DNA of 64,000 nt from assembly GCA_023245935.1 (NCBI GenBank), contig JAHFJM010000003.1, positions 69,063 to 133,062 of the forward strand. The letters are read 5' to 3'. Below the pieces are notes generated by a model. That model made no database searches, had not been told where the DNA came from, and saw nothing but the letters and a program-made list of their open reading frames with translations. Below, piece after piece: positions 32,436 to 44,400 of the stretch (within the stretch, counting starts at the first letter, position 1; every line of letters begins with the position of its first letter). Source of the DNA: Candidatus Peribacteria bacterium (GTDB lineage: Bacteria; Patescibacteriota; Gracilibacteria; Peribacterales; Peribacteraceae). The position numbers and the translations under genes were made by a program.

Positions 32436-35400
32436 ATGAACACCGTTCGCCGATCACTGGCATCGATCCTCCTTGCGGCATTGGTCCTGTCGATTGTGTC
32501 ATCGGATGGGCAGAGCATTCGGGCTGCCGCTCCTTCCTTCGTTTCGGTTCCGCGGGGAGTGCGAATGGGAGGCTATGATCCGCTTGGTCCAACCGCGAAG
32601 GATTTCGTCGCTGCCACTTCGTCGCTTTCCGAGAGCCCGTTCTTCGGACCTGCGGAAGTCACTCTTGATGCAGGGAAATCAGGCAAAGTTTCGAGAGTCG
32701 GTGCGAAATCCGAAATGGCTGCGATGAGAGTGCGGATACTCGAGAGGGCGAAAGTCCGTCTCAAGTCTGTTCTCGCTACCTTCCTCGCCTTCTCCGGCGG
32801 AGAGAAGTACGCCCTCGGTCCCGCGAAGAACAATCAGGTTCTCACCTTCATCGACGGCAAGATCGTGTGGAGAGACCCTGGTGTCCTTCACTCTGCGGCA
32901 GGCGGTTCTTCCGACTCTGTTCACGAACCGGGTTCCGGACGCATGCCTGCCTCCGACACACTGACACGTCACATGGGCGGAAACCCCGTGCAGACCGCTA
33001 CAACCACGACAACCTCCGACGGCATATCTCAAGCCACAGCCGACTCCCGCTACGTGAATATCTCCGGCGACACCATGGATGGCGCTCTCAGCATCACGAG
33101 TAACGGCCTCGGCCTCACGATCTCCGGCACCGCTTCGGGCAACGCTCTCCACGCAGAGCGTCTCCTCACCGTCTCCGGTTCTTCCGTCTTCGACTCTAAT
33201 GCCAGATTCAATTCCACCGTCACGCTCAACAACGTCACCTACACCTTCCCCGCTTCCGACGGAGCAGGCTCCGGAAAAGTTCTCAAAACAAACGCAGCCG
33301 GTCAGCTCAGCTGGGCGGATGACAATGCCGTCGGCACCGGACTCTCTCAAGCATCCGGAGATTCCCGCTATGTGAACACCTCAGGCGACACCATGACTGG
33401 AGCACTCACGATCAACTTGAGCAGCGGTTATCTTGGACTCAAAATCCTCAACACCGCTTCCGGCAATATTCTCCACGCTGAGAAGGATCTCACGTCTTCC
33501 GGAACTCTCACTGTCAACGGAACTGCACGATTCAAATCCAATCTGAACACCGTTGGAACAATCTCCGGTGCCGCACTCGCGATTATGAATGGCAACACGA
33601 ATTACATTCTTGGATCGCTTGGCATCGGTACCACCTCCCCCAAAGCAAAACTTGATGTCACCGGCACCATCTCAGGAACAACGCTGACTATCTCCCGAAA
33701 CGGCTCGTTCTCAGGTTCTCTCATCGTTCAGAACAATATCGTTGCCAGAAGCACTATCTCCGGCTCCACGATCAACGGTTTCAATCTCGGTTCATGTAAC
33801 GGCTCTTCCCAGAAACTTCTCTACAACAACTCGACGCAGAAATTCGAATGCGGCTCCGATCTCAACTCAGGAGGAACCGGCACCTTCGGCACGGGCAACG
33901 TCATCACGATCGGCGACGGCAGATATGTGAACACAAGTGGCGATGCGATGACCGGGGCGCTCACGATCAATCTCAGTTCCGGTTTCATCGGACTCAAAAT
34001 CCTCAACACCGCTTCCGGAAACATTCTTCATGCTGAGAAGGATCTCACTTCCTCGGGAACACTCACGGTTAGCTCTACCGCACGATTCAAATCCAATCTG
34101 AACACCGTCGGAACAATCTCCGGAGCAGCTCTTCAGATCATGGCAGGCAGCACAAACTACATTCTTGGATCTCTTGGCATCGGCACCACCTCCCCCAAAG
34201 CAAAACTGGACATCGCAGGCACCATTTCCGGAACCACTCTGACCATCTCCCGAAACGGTTCCTTCTCCGGTTCTCTCATCGTCCAGAACAATATCACCGC
34301 AAGAAACACCATCTCCGGTTCCACGATCAACGGCTTCAATCTCGGTTCATGTAACGGTTCCTCACAGAAACTTCTCTACAACAACTCGACGCAGAAATTC
34401 GAATGCGGCTCCGATCTCAACTCAGGAGGAACCGGCACCTTCGGCACGGGCAATGTCATCACGATTGGTGATTCTCGTTATGTGAACACCTCAGGAGACA
34501 CCATGACAGGAGCACTCACGATCAATCTCAGTTCAGGTTTCATCGGACTCAAAATCATTCAGACAGCATCAGGCAATATTCTGCATGCGGAGAAAAACCT
34601 CACTTCCTCGGGAGGCTTGGTCTTCGAGGGTGCAGCGTCGGGATCGTCTCTCTACGTTGCAACGTCGATTCGTGGAGCAGGGCTTTCCGACTGCACAGGA
34701 GGCAACAAGCTGCTGTGGAATGCAACGACCGGTAGGTTCTCCTGTGTGCAGGATCAAACGGGATCAGCTCTCTCGGTCTCATCAGGCGATGCTCGTTACG
34801 TGAACACCAGCGGCGACACGATGACCGGAGCACTGACGATCAATCTCAGTTCCGGTTTCATCGGACTCAAAATCCTCAACACCGCTTCCGGAAATATTCT
34901 GCATGCGGAGAAATCTCTCACGTCTTCCGGAACTTTGACCGTGAATGGCATCGCGAGGTTTAAGAACAACGTGAATGTCGTTGGCACTGTTTCCGGAGCT
35001 GCACTCACCGTCATGAACGGAGTGTCCTCTATCCTCGGCTCTCTCGGTATCGGCACCACTTCACCCAAAGCGAAACTCGAAGTCCTCGGTTCGTTCTCCG
35101 GTTCCAGACTCTATGCAGCCTCCGCATTCTCGGGAGCGGGGCTTACATCCTGTTCTGGAGCCGGGCAGAAACTTCTCTGGAACAGCACGACCCAGCAGTT
35201 CTCGTGTTCGACCGATCTTACGACCGGTTCCTTCAGCTCCGGCAACGTCATCACGATCGGCGACTCACGCTACGTGAATGTCTCCGGTGACACCATGACC
35301 GGCGCACTCACGATCAATCTGAGTTCCGGTTTTCTCGGACTGAAAATTCTCCAGACCGGATCCGGAAATATTCTGCATGCGGAGAAAAATCTCACATCGT

Positions 35401-38400
35401 CTGGAACGATCATCGCGAGAAACAACATCGTAACCGAGCAAGGAACACTGATCACACGTTACGGTCTCACGTTCTTGTCGGGCAGTTCGCTCGCTGAAAT
35501 CAGCGGGTTCAGTAATTATGTGAACTTCCGGGAAGGCATCGGTACGGATTCTTCGATTCGTCTCACATCGCAGGGCAATCTCCGGAACATCGGTTCGATC
35601 CAGGCAGGGGAGACGCTGCTGACGGCGGGAGGGACGTTTGCGGCGAGGGTCAATTACGGAGCTGGTACGCTTCCGTCCTCCGTTGCAATCGGAGACCTCA
35701 ATGGTGACGGGAGAAGCGATATCGTCATTGCAAACAGCGGTGTGAATTCAATCTCCGTTTTCATCAATACGGGAACCGGAAGTTTTGCGACGAAGGTCAA
35801 CTATACGACCGGATCCGCTCCGCGCTCGGTTGCCATCGGGGATCTGAACGGTGATGGGAAGCCCGATCTTGCGGTGGCAAATCAGAACGGTGCGTCGGTC
35901 TCGGTCTTCAGAAATTTGGGCAGCGGCACGTTTGCGGCGAAAGCGGATTACGGCGCAGGCACGACTCCGTACGGAGTTGCCATTGCGGATTTCAACGGTG
36001 ACGGCAGAACCGATCTCGCCGTCGTGAATAACGGCGCCGATTCCGTCTCGATTCTTCTGAATATCGGAAACGGCGTCTTCGCTTCCAAAGTCGATCTTGC
36101 AACCGGTTCGCTGCCGTCGTCCGTTGCATCGGCGGATCTGAACGGCGACGGGAAACAGGATCTTCTCGTCACGAATGTCGGAACCGATACGGCATCGGTG
36201 TTCTTTGGCATCGGTGACGGAACATTCGCATCAAGTGTCAATTATTCCACGGGTTCCGCGCCGTATTCCGTTTCCGTCGGCGATCTGAATGCGGATGGAA
36301 AACCGGACGTCGCCGTTGCGAACTTCGGCAGTGACACTGTCTCGGTGCTCTTGAACACCGGCACGGGTTCCTTTGCATCCAAAACCGACTATGCCACGGG
36401 TTCCGCACCGTACTCGGTTACAATCGGCGATCTCGACGGAGACGGCAAAGGCGATCTCGCGGTGACAAACAGCAACGGGAATTCCGCCTCAACGTTCTTG
36501 AACAGAGGAAACGGGACATTCCTTTCGAGAACGGATCTCACGACCGGATCTGTTCCGCAGTCCATCGCGATTGGCGATCTGAATGCCGACGGAAAGGGCG
36601 ATCTTGCCGTTGCCAACAACAGCAGCGCGTCGGTCTCTGTACTTCTCAGCAGACCGCGCACCATCCTCTTCGCTGCCGCTTCTACCGGCGGAGTCGTCGG
36701 CATCGGTACATCGACGCCGGGAGCCAAACTCTCGATTTCCGGTGCGGTGATCATCAGTGCGCGCGGCGATCTCGCAAATGCACGCACGGACAGCGGCATA
36801 GTACTCGAAGTTGCAGGAACGATCTCCGGAACGGCACTGAAGCTGATGAATAACTTGTCGGTCTCAGGAAGCATTCTCTCTCTTCGTGGGATCACGAGTC
36901 GCGGCACGGTCTCCGGAAACAACTTAATCGTTTCTCATAGCGCATCCATTTCCGGCACGCTCCTCGTCAAAACATCGATTGCTTCGAAGGGCTCCTTGTC
37001 CGGCACAACGATCGGGGGCTTCGGCTTCGGTTCGTGTACCGGTCAGTATCAGAAACTTCTCTACAACAACACAACCAATACATTCGTTTGCGGCACCGAT
37101 GCCCTGAATCCGGTCTACGGCAGCGGAAACATGCTCACCGTGACCAATGCGCGTTACGTGAACACTTCCGGCGATACGATGACCGGATCCCTCACGATCA
37201 ACCTCAGTTCCGGCTTCATCGGACTGAAAGTGTTGCAGACCGCTTCCGGAAATATTCTGCATGCCGAGAAAGATTTGAGCAGTTCGGGAACACTCACGGT
37301 AAACGGCATTGCGAGATTTAAAAATAACCTGAACGCCGTCGGCACCGTCTCAGGAGCTGCACTCACGGTCATGAACGGCACGAGTACCATTCTCGGATCT
37401 GTCGGCATCGGTAATAGTTCTCCGAAAGCGAAGCTCGATGTCTCAGGAACAATTTCCGGAACGACGCTGACCATCAGCAAGAACGGTTCATTCTCGGGAA
37501 CGCTTCTCGTTGTCTCGGATATCACGGCACGCGGGACGTTATCCGGAACCAATCTGACGGTCTCGAAGTCCGCATCGATCTCGGGTGCACTCCTCGTGAA
37601 AACATCGATCACCTCGAAGGGCTCTCTCTCCGGCGTCACAATCGCAGGCTTCTCGCTCGGCTCTTGTAGCGGCGTCTCGCAGAAGCTCCTCTATAACAAC
37701 TCGACGCAGACATTCGAGTGCGGCGACGACATCGGGCTTCTTGACAATACGAACTCCGGAAATGTGCTGGCAATCGGCAATGCCCGCTATGTGAAGAAGC
37801 AAGGCGACACGATGACCGGAGCGCTGATCATCAATCTCTCGTCCGGGTATTTGGGACTCAGGATTCTGCAGATGGCATCGGGCTCCATCCTCCATGCCGA
37901 GAAATCTCTCACGAGTTCAGGACTCCTGATGGTGGTGCAGTCGACCGCGAGAGGTTCGGGAGCACTCGTGGTCGAGCAGCGAACGAACTCGACCGGAGCG
38001 TACATCACGTCACGCTCACAGTTTAACCCCGTCCTTGCGCTCGACAGTTCGACGGGTTCATTCAAGGCTCCGCATATTCTCTTTGGAACGAATGGATTCT
38101 TCGATGTCGCGCTCTGGCGGACTGCGGGTGCGCTGAACTTGTCCGGTCATCTGCTTCCCGGACTCACGAACAAATTCGATCTCGGTTCGTCGACCAAGCG
38201 TTGGAGATCGATCTACTTGTCGGGTGGAACGATGTTCATCGGTACGGCTGGGAATGAAGCATCGATCAGCTATAACACTTCCGCCTCCCGCTTCGGTATT
38301 GATGCGAACACGGATGGCACGAATGAACTGAGTATTCTCAGCACCGGGAATGTCGGCATCGGCACTTCTATTCCGAAAGCAAAACTGGACGTCCTCGGCA

Positions 38401-41400
38401 CGATCTCGGGAACAACACTCGTGATCAGCAAGAATGCCTCGTTCTCCGGTTCGCTGACGGTGAGTAGCAGCATCACGTCTCGCGGATCCGTATCCGGATC
38501 GACGATCAGCGGCTTCTCGCTTGGATCCTGCAACGACAGTTCCACCAGCAAGCTCCTCTACAACTACTCGACGCAGAAATTCGAATGCGGTACCGACAGC
38601 AACCCCGGTGCCGGATTCGGACTGCTTAATCTCTACGCCATCGGTGACGCGCGCTATGTCCTGAAACAGGGCGACACGATGACGGGAACGCTCAAGAGCA
38701 GGGGATACTTACTTGCCTCCGGCACGACACTGTCTGAAATGTCCGGCTGGAACGAGTATCTGAATTTGCCTCACTCGGGCATTGGAACAAATTCAGTCAC
38801 TCGTCTGACGAACCAAGGAGATCTCACAAACATTTCTACGATTCAATCAGGCGAAGCAAATTTCACGAGAGGAGGAACGTTTGCTGCCAAGGTGGATTAC
38901 AGCACGGGTACCACTCCACATTCTGTTGCTATTGGAGATATGAATGGTGATGGAAAGCAGGATCTTGCAACGGCAAACTATACCAGCAATACCGTCTCTG
39001 TTTTCCTAAATACAGGTACAGGTTCTTTCGCTACGAAGGTGGATTATATGACGGGAACCAATCCTTACGGTGTCGCTGTCGGTGACGTGAACGGGGACGG
39101 AAAGGCAGACATTGTAGTGGCAAATATAACTAGCAACTCCGTCTCTGTCTTCCTGAACAACGGCAACGGTACCTTCTCTGCAAAAATCGATTATACGACG
39201 GGATCAAATCCCTACTCCGTTGCCATCGGTGATCTGAATGGTGATGGCAAGGCTGATCTTGCAGTTGCTAACTACAATAGTACCTCCGTCTCCGTTTTCC
39301 TGAATACCGGCAACGGTACCTTCTCTGCAAAAATCGATTATACGACGGGATCAAATCCCTACTCCGTCGCCATCGGAGACCTGAACGGGGATGGGAAAGC
39401 GGATCTTGCGGTTGCAAATAATCAGAGCACCTCCGTCTCTGTCTTCCTGAACAACGGCAACGGTACCTTCTCTGCAAAAGTCGATTACACGGCTGGTTCC
39501 AATCCAGCCTCCGTTGCCATCGGTGATCTGAATGGTGATGGTAAGGCTGATCTTGCAGCAGCGAATTCTCAAAGTACCTCCGTCTCTGTCTTCCTGAACA
39601 ACGGCAACGGTACCTTCTCTGCAAAAGTCGATTACACGACGGGAAATTATCCCTTTTTCGTTGCCATCGGAGACCTCAATGGCGATGGAAAGGCAGACTT
39701 GGCGGTTGCCGTAGCTGGCAGTGACTCCGTCTCCGTCTTCCTGAATAACGGCAACGGCACCTTTTCACAAAAAGTGGATTACGGAGCGGGTTCCAATCCT
39801 CACTATGTCGTCGTCGGTGACGTGAACGGGGACGGGAAGCCCGACCTTGCAGTTGCAAACTACAGCAGCGACACCGTCTCCGTTCTCCTCAACCAATCCA
39901 AAACGATCCTCTTCGCCTCCTCCGGCACGGGCGGAGCCGTCGGTATCGGGACACCCACGCCTGGTTCCATCCTCGCTGTTTCCGGTGCGATGCTGATCAA
40001 CGGCAACGGAGACATTCTGAATTCCGGTGTGAATGCCGGAGTCGCACTCGAAGTTGTCGGCACCGCGTCCGGTCGTGTGCTACGTGCATCGACGAGGCTC
40101 GAATCTTCGGGGTCTCTCATCGTCGAAGGGACGATTTCCGGTGCGACGCTCAGGCTTGGGAACCTTGGAATTTGCAATACAAGTGTGAAGAAGCTCACCT
40201 ATAACAGCACGACGAACAATATCGAATGTGCGTTTGATTCGTACGCTCAGGCGTTCGGCACAGGCAACGTGCTCGTTATCGGCGACGGCCGCGCGCTCAA
40301 GAGAGCAGGCGGGACGATGACCGGAGCACTGACGATTAACCTGTCTTCCGGATATCTTGGGCTCAAAGTTCTTCAGACCGCTTCCGGAAATATTCTGCAC
40401 GCAGAGAAAGACCTTACGAGTTCCGGAACACTCACTGTAAATGGCGTCGCAAGATTCAAAAACAACGTGAATGTCGTCGGTACGGTATCGGGAGCAGTGC
40501 TCACCGTCATGAACGGCACAAGTTACTTCCTCGGTTCTCTCGGCATTGGAAATACTTCTCCGAAAGCAAAGCTCGATGTGCGAGGCGCAATCTCGGGTAC
40601 TACACTCACCGTCTCGGGCAACGGTTCGTTCTCGGGATCTCTCATTGTCAAAAACAACTTATCCGGCAGCAGCTTCTACGGTGCCGGGCTTGGAGACTGT
40701 AACAATGCGACATCCTCGAAACTTCTCTACAACAACGCAACCGGAAAATTCGGCTGTGCCGCTGATACAGGAGGAACGGCGTACGAGTACCAGAATGCTG
40801 CGGGTACGTTCGTGAATCAAGCAGGCGATACGATGACCGGAGCACTCACGATCAACTTGAGCTCCGGTTTCATCGGTCTGAACGTTCTGCAGACAGCTTC
40901 CGGAAACATTCTGCATGCAGAGAAAAGTCTCACGTCTTCGGGCAGCCTCACGGTGGTCGGCGTTGCGAGGTTCAAAAACAATCTGAACGTCGTTGGCACT
41001 ATCTCAGGCGCAGCACTGACGGTCATGAACGGCACGAGCTACATGCTCGGTTCCGTCGGTATCGGTAATACCTCACCGAAAGCAAATCTCGATGTCTCCG
41101 GAACGATTTCCGGCACAACGCTTGTGATGAGTAAGAACGGCTCGTTCTCCGGTTCGCTCATCGTCAAGAACAACTTATCCGGCAGCAGCTTCTACGGTGC
41201 CGGGCTTGGAGACTGTAACAATGCGACATCCTCGAAACTTCTCTACAACAACGCAACCGGGAAGTTCGGCTGTGCGAGTGACCAGGTCGGAGTGGCAACT
41301 TTTACCTATGCTTCCACTGTCGGGACGTTCGTGAATCAATCCGGTGACACGATGACCGGAGCACTCACGATTAACTTAAGCAGCGGTTATCTTGGACTGA

Positions 41401-44400
41401 AAGTCCTGCAGACCGCTTCCGGAAATATTCTGCACGCAGAAAAGAATCTCACATCGTCCGGAACAATCGTTGCTGCCGGAGATATTCTTTCGAAAAACGG
41501 AACTGCGAAAACCAAAGGCTATGTTCTCTTCTCGGGTGCAACGCTTTCGGAAATGTCAGGCTTCAACGAATACCTCAACATCATCCATTCCGGACTTGGC
41601 ACAAACTCCGTCACTCGTCTCACAAATCAGGGTGACCTCAAAAATATCGGGACGATTCAATCCGGAGAAGCACACATGCGAAGGGGAGGGACGTTTGCGA
41701 CAAAGGTTAATTATGCGGCAGGGGTAGCTGCTTACGGAGTTGCTGCAGGAGACCTCAATGGTGATGGAAAAGCAGACTTTGCAGTCGTGAACTATGGGAT
41801 AATAAATACCTCTGCAAACAGCTCTCTCTCTATCTACATCAATACCGGTACGGGTTCCTTTGCAACAAGAGTGAATTATACAACCTTACAAAATCCTAAA
41901 TCAGTTGCTATAGGAGATCTCAATGGTGATGGAAAGCCTGATATTGCCATAGGCGGTGATTCGGGATATGTTTCGATTTACATAAATAAGGGCAATGGCA
42001 CGTTCGCTACAAAAGTTGATTACGCGGTGGGCAGCAATGGTCACGTTGCAATCGGCGATCTGAATGGCGATGGAAAGGCGGATCTCGCTGTTGCAAATGG
42101 CTATAGTAGTGCCTCTATCTCCATCCTCCTCAATAACGGCAACGGAACCTTTGCTGCAAAAGTTGATTACACTGCGGAAGCGTCCATCAGCTCTATCGCC
42201 ATCGGGGACATTAATGGCGATTCGAAAATAGATATTGCAGTGACGAACGAAAACGCCGATAGTCTCTCTATTTTCATGAATAACGGCAACGGCACTTTTG
42301 CTACCAAAGTCGATTATGCAACCGGAGTATATCCGCGATCCGTTTCGATTGGAGATCTTAATAATGATAATAAGGCCGATCTTGCAGTCGCAAACTATAC
42401 GACCGAGGCTGTATCGGTATTTATGAACAATGGTGATGGAACGCTTGCGACAAAAGTTGATTATGATGCGCTTGCTGCGGGGGAGGAAGTTGTCATTGGA
42501 GATCTGAATGGTGATGGTAAACAAGATCTTTCCGTTTTATTTCAGACAGCTGGATTGTCTATTTTCATTAATAATGGCAATGGCACCTTCGCAGCGCAGA
42601 GCCTATTTTCTACAGAAAGCAATTCAGGGGTTCATGCCTTGGCTGACTTCAACGGCGATGGAAAATTGGATGTGGTTGTTCCCACATACCAATTGAATCT
42701 CGTTTCCGTCTTAATGAACCAATCCAAAACCATCCTCTATGCCTCATCCGGCACAGGTGGCGCCGTCGGTATCGGCACACCGACGCCGGGCTCGGCACTT
42801 GCGGTCTCCGGTGCCGTGCTCATCAATGCAAACGGCAATATTGTGAATACCAAAGCCGATGCAAGACTTGCTCTTGAGGTGATCGGTACGATGTCGGGTC
42901 GAGTGTTGCATGCGCAGGATGTGCTCCGCTCCAGCGGCTCACTGATTGTCGAAGGGAATATGTCCGGAGCAACACTGCAAGGCGCAGGGCTTGCGAGTTG
43001 TAATGCTTCGACGAAGAAACTTCTCTACAACAATTCCACCAAGAAATTCGAGTGCGGAACGGATCAGGGGGCTTCCTTTGCATTTGGATCCGGAAATGTC
43101 ATCACGATCGGCAACAGTCGTTACGTTCGCACCTCGGGCTCGACGATGACCGGCGCACTTACGATCAATCTCACCTCCGGCTACCTCGGACTGAAAGTCT
43201 TGCAGACCGCTTCCGGCAATATTCTCCATGCGGAGAAGAGCCTCACGAGCTCCGGAACCATCATCGCAGGAACCGATATCATCGCGAAGGGAACGATAAA
43301 GAGCGATGCGTACGTCTTCAGCTCCGGCACAACCCTTGCGGAGATGTCCGGTTGGAACGAGTACGTCAACATCGTGCATTCCGGACTCGGCACGAACTCC
43401 GTCACCCGTCTCACGAATCAGGGTGATCTGAAAAATATCGGAACGATACAATCCGGAGAAGCGAACTTCAGGAGGGGTGGGACGTTTGCACCGGCGTTGG
43501 ATTATACAACGGGATCAAATCCCGAGTCTGTTGCCATCGGTGACCTGAACGGTGATGGGAAGGCGGATCTTGCAGTCGCGAACAATGACGATTCCTCCGT
43601 CTCTATCTTCCTCAACAACGGCAACGGTACCTTCGCCACAAAGGTCGATTACACTACGGGTACGGATCCTTATTCCGTTGCCATCGGTGACCTGAACGGT
43701 GATGGAAAGCCGGATCTTGCTGTTACCAACGACGACATGCTCGGCTTAAACTATTCTGTTTCCATCTTCCTCAACAAGGGCAACGGCACCTTCGCCACAA
43801 AGGTCGATTACACTACCGGCAACCGCCCCTTCTCTGTTGCCATCGGAGACCTGAACGGTGACGGGAAGGCGGATCTCGCAACGGCAAACTATGACTCGAC
43901 TTCGGTTTCCGTCTTCTTGAATAATGGCAATGGCACTTTCGCTGCAAAAGTCGATTACGCAACGGGGGGCGCTTCAGCCTCCGTTGCCATCGGAGACCTG
44001 AACGGTGACGGGAAAGCAGATCTTGCTGTTACTAGTGCTGGCTACGTCTCCGTTCTCCTTAACAAGAGCAATGGTACCTTTGCCGCAAAGGTCGATTATA
44101 CGGCAGGAACCTTTCCCTGGGGCGTTGCCATCGGCGATCTGAACGGTGATGGCAAGGCGGATCTTGCTGTTACGAACTATCAAGGTGAATCCATATCCGT
44201 TTTCATGAATAACGGTAATGGCACCTTCGCAGCGAAGGTCGATTACACAATCGGCAGCCAGGTATTCTCTGTCGCAATCGGAGACCTAAATGGCGATGGG
44301 GCAATGGACATTGTTACGGGGAATGGTTCCCTCTCCGTTTTCATGAATAACGGTAACGGTACCTTTGCTACGCAGGCTTACTACGGGGGAAATATCTATC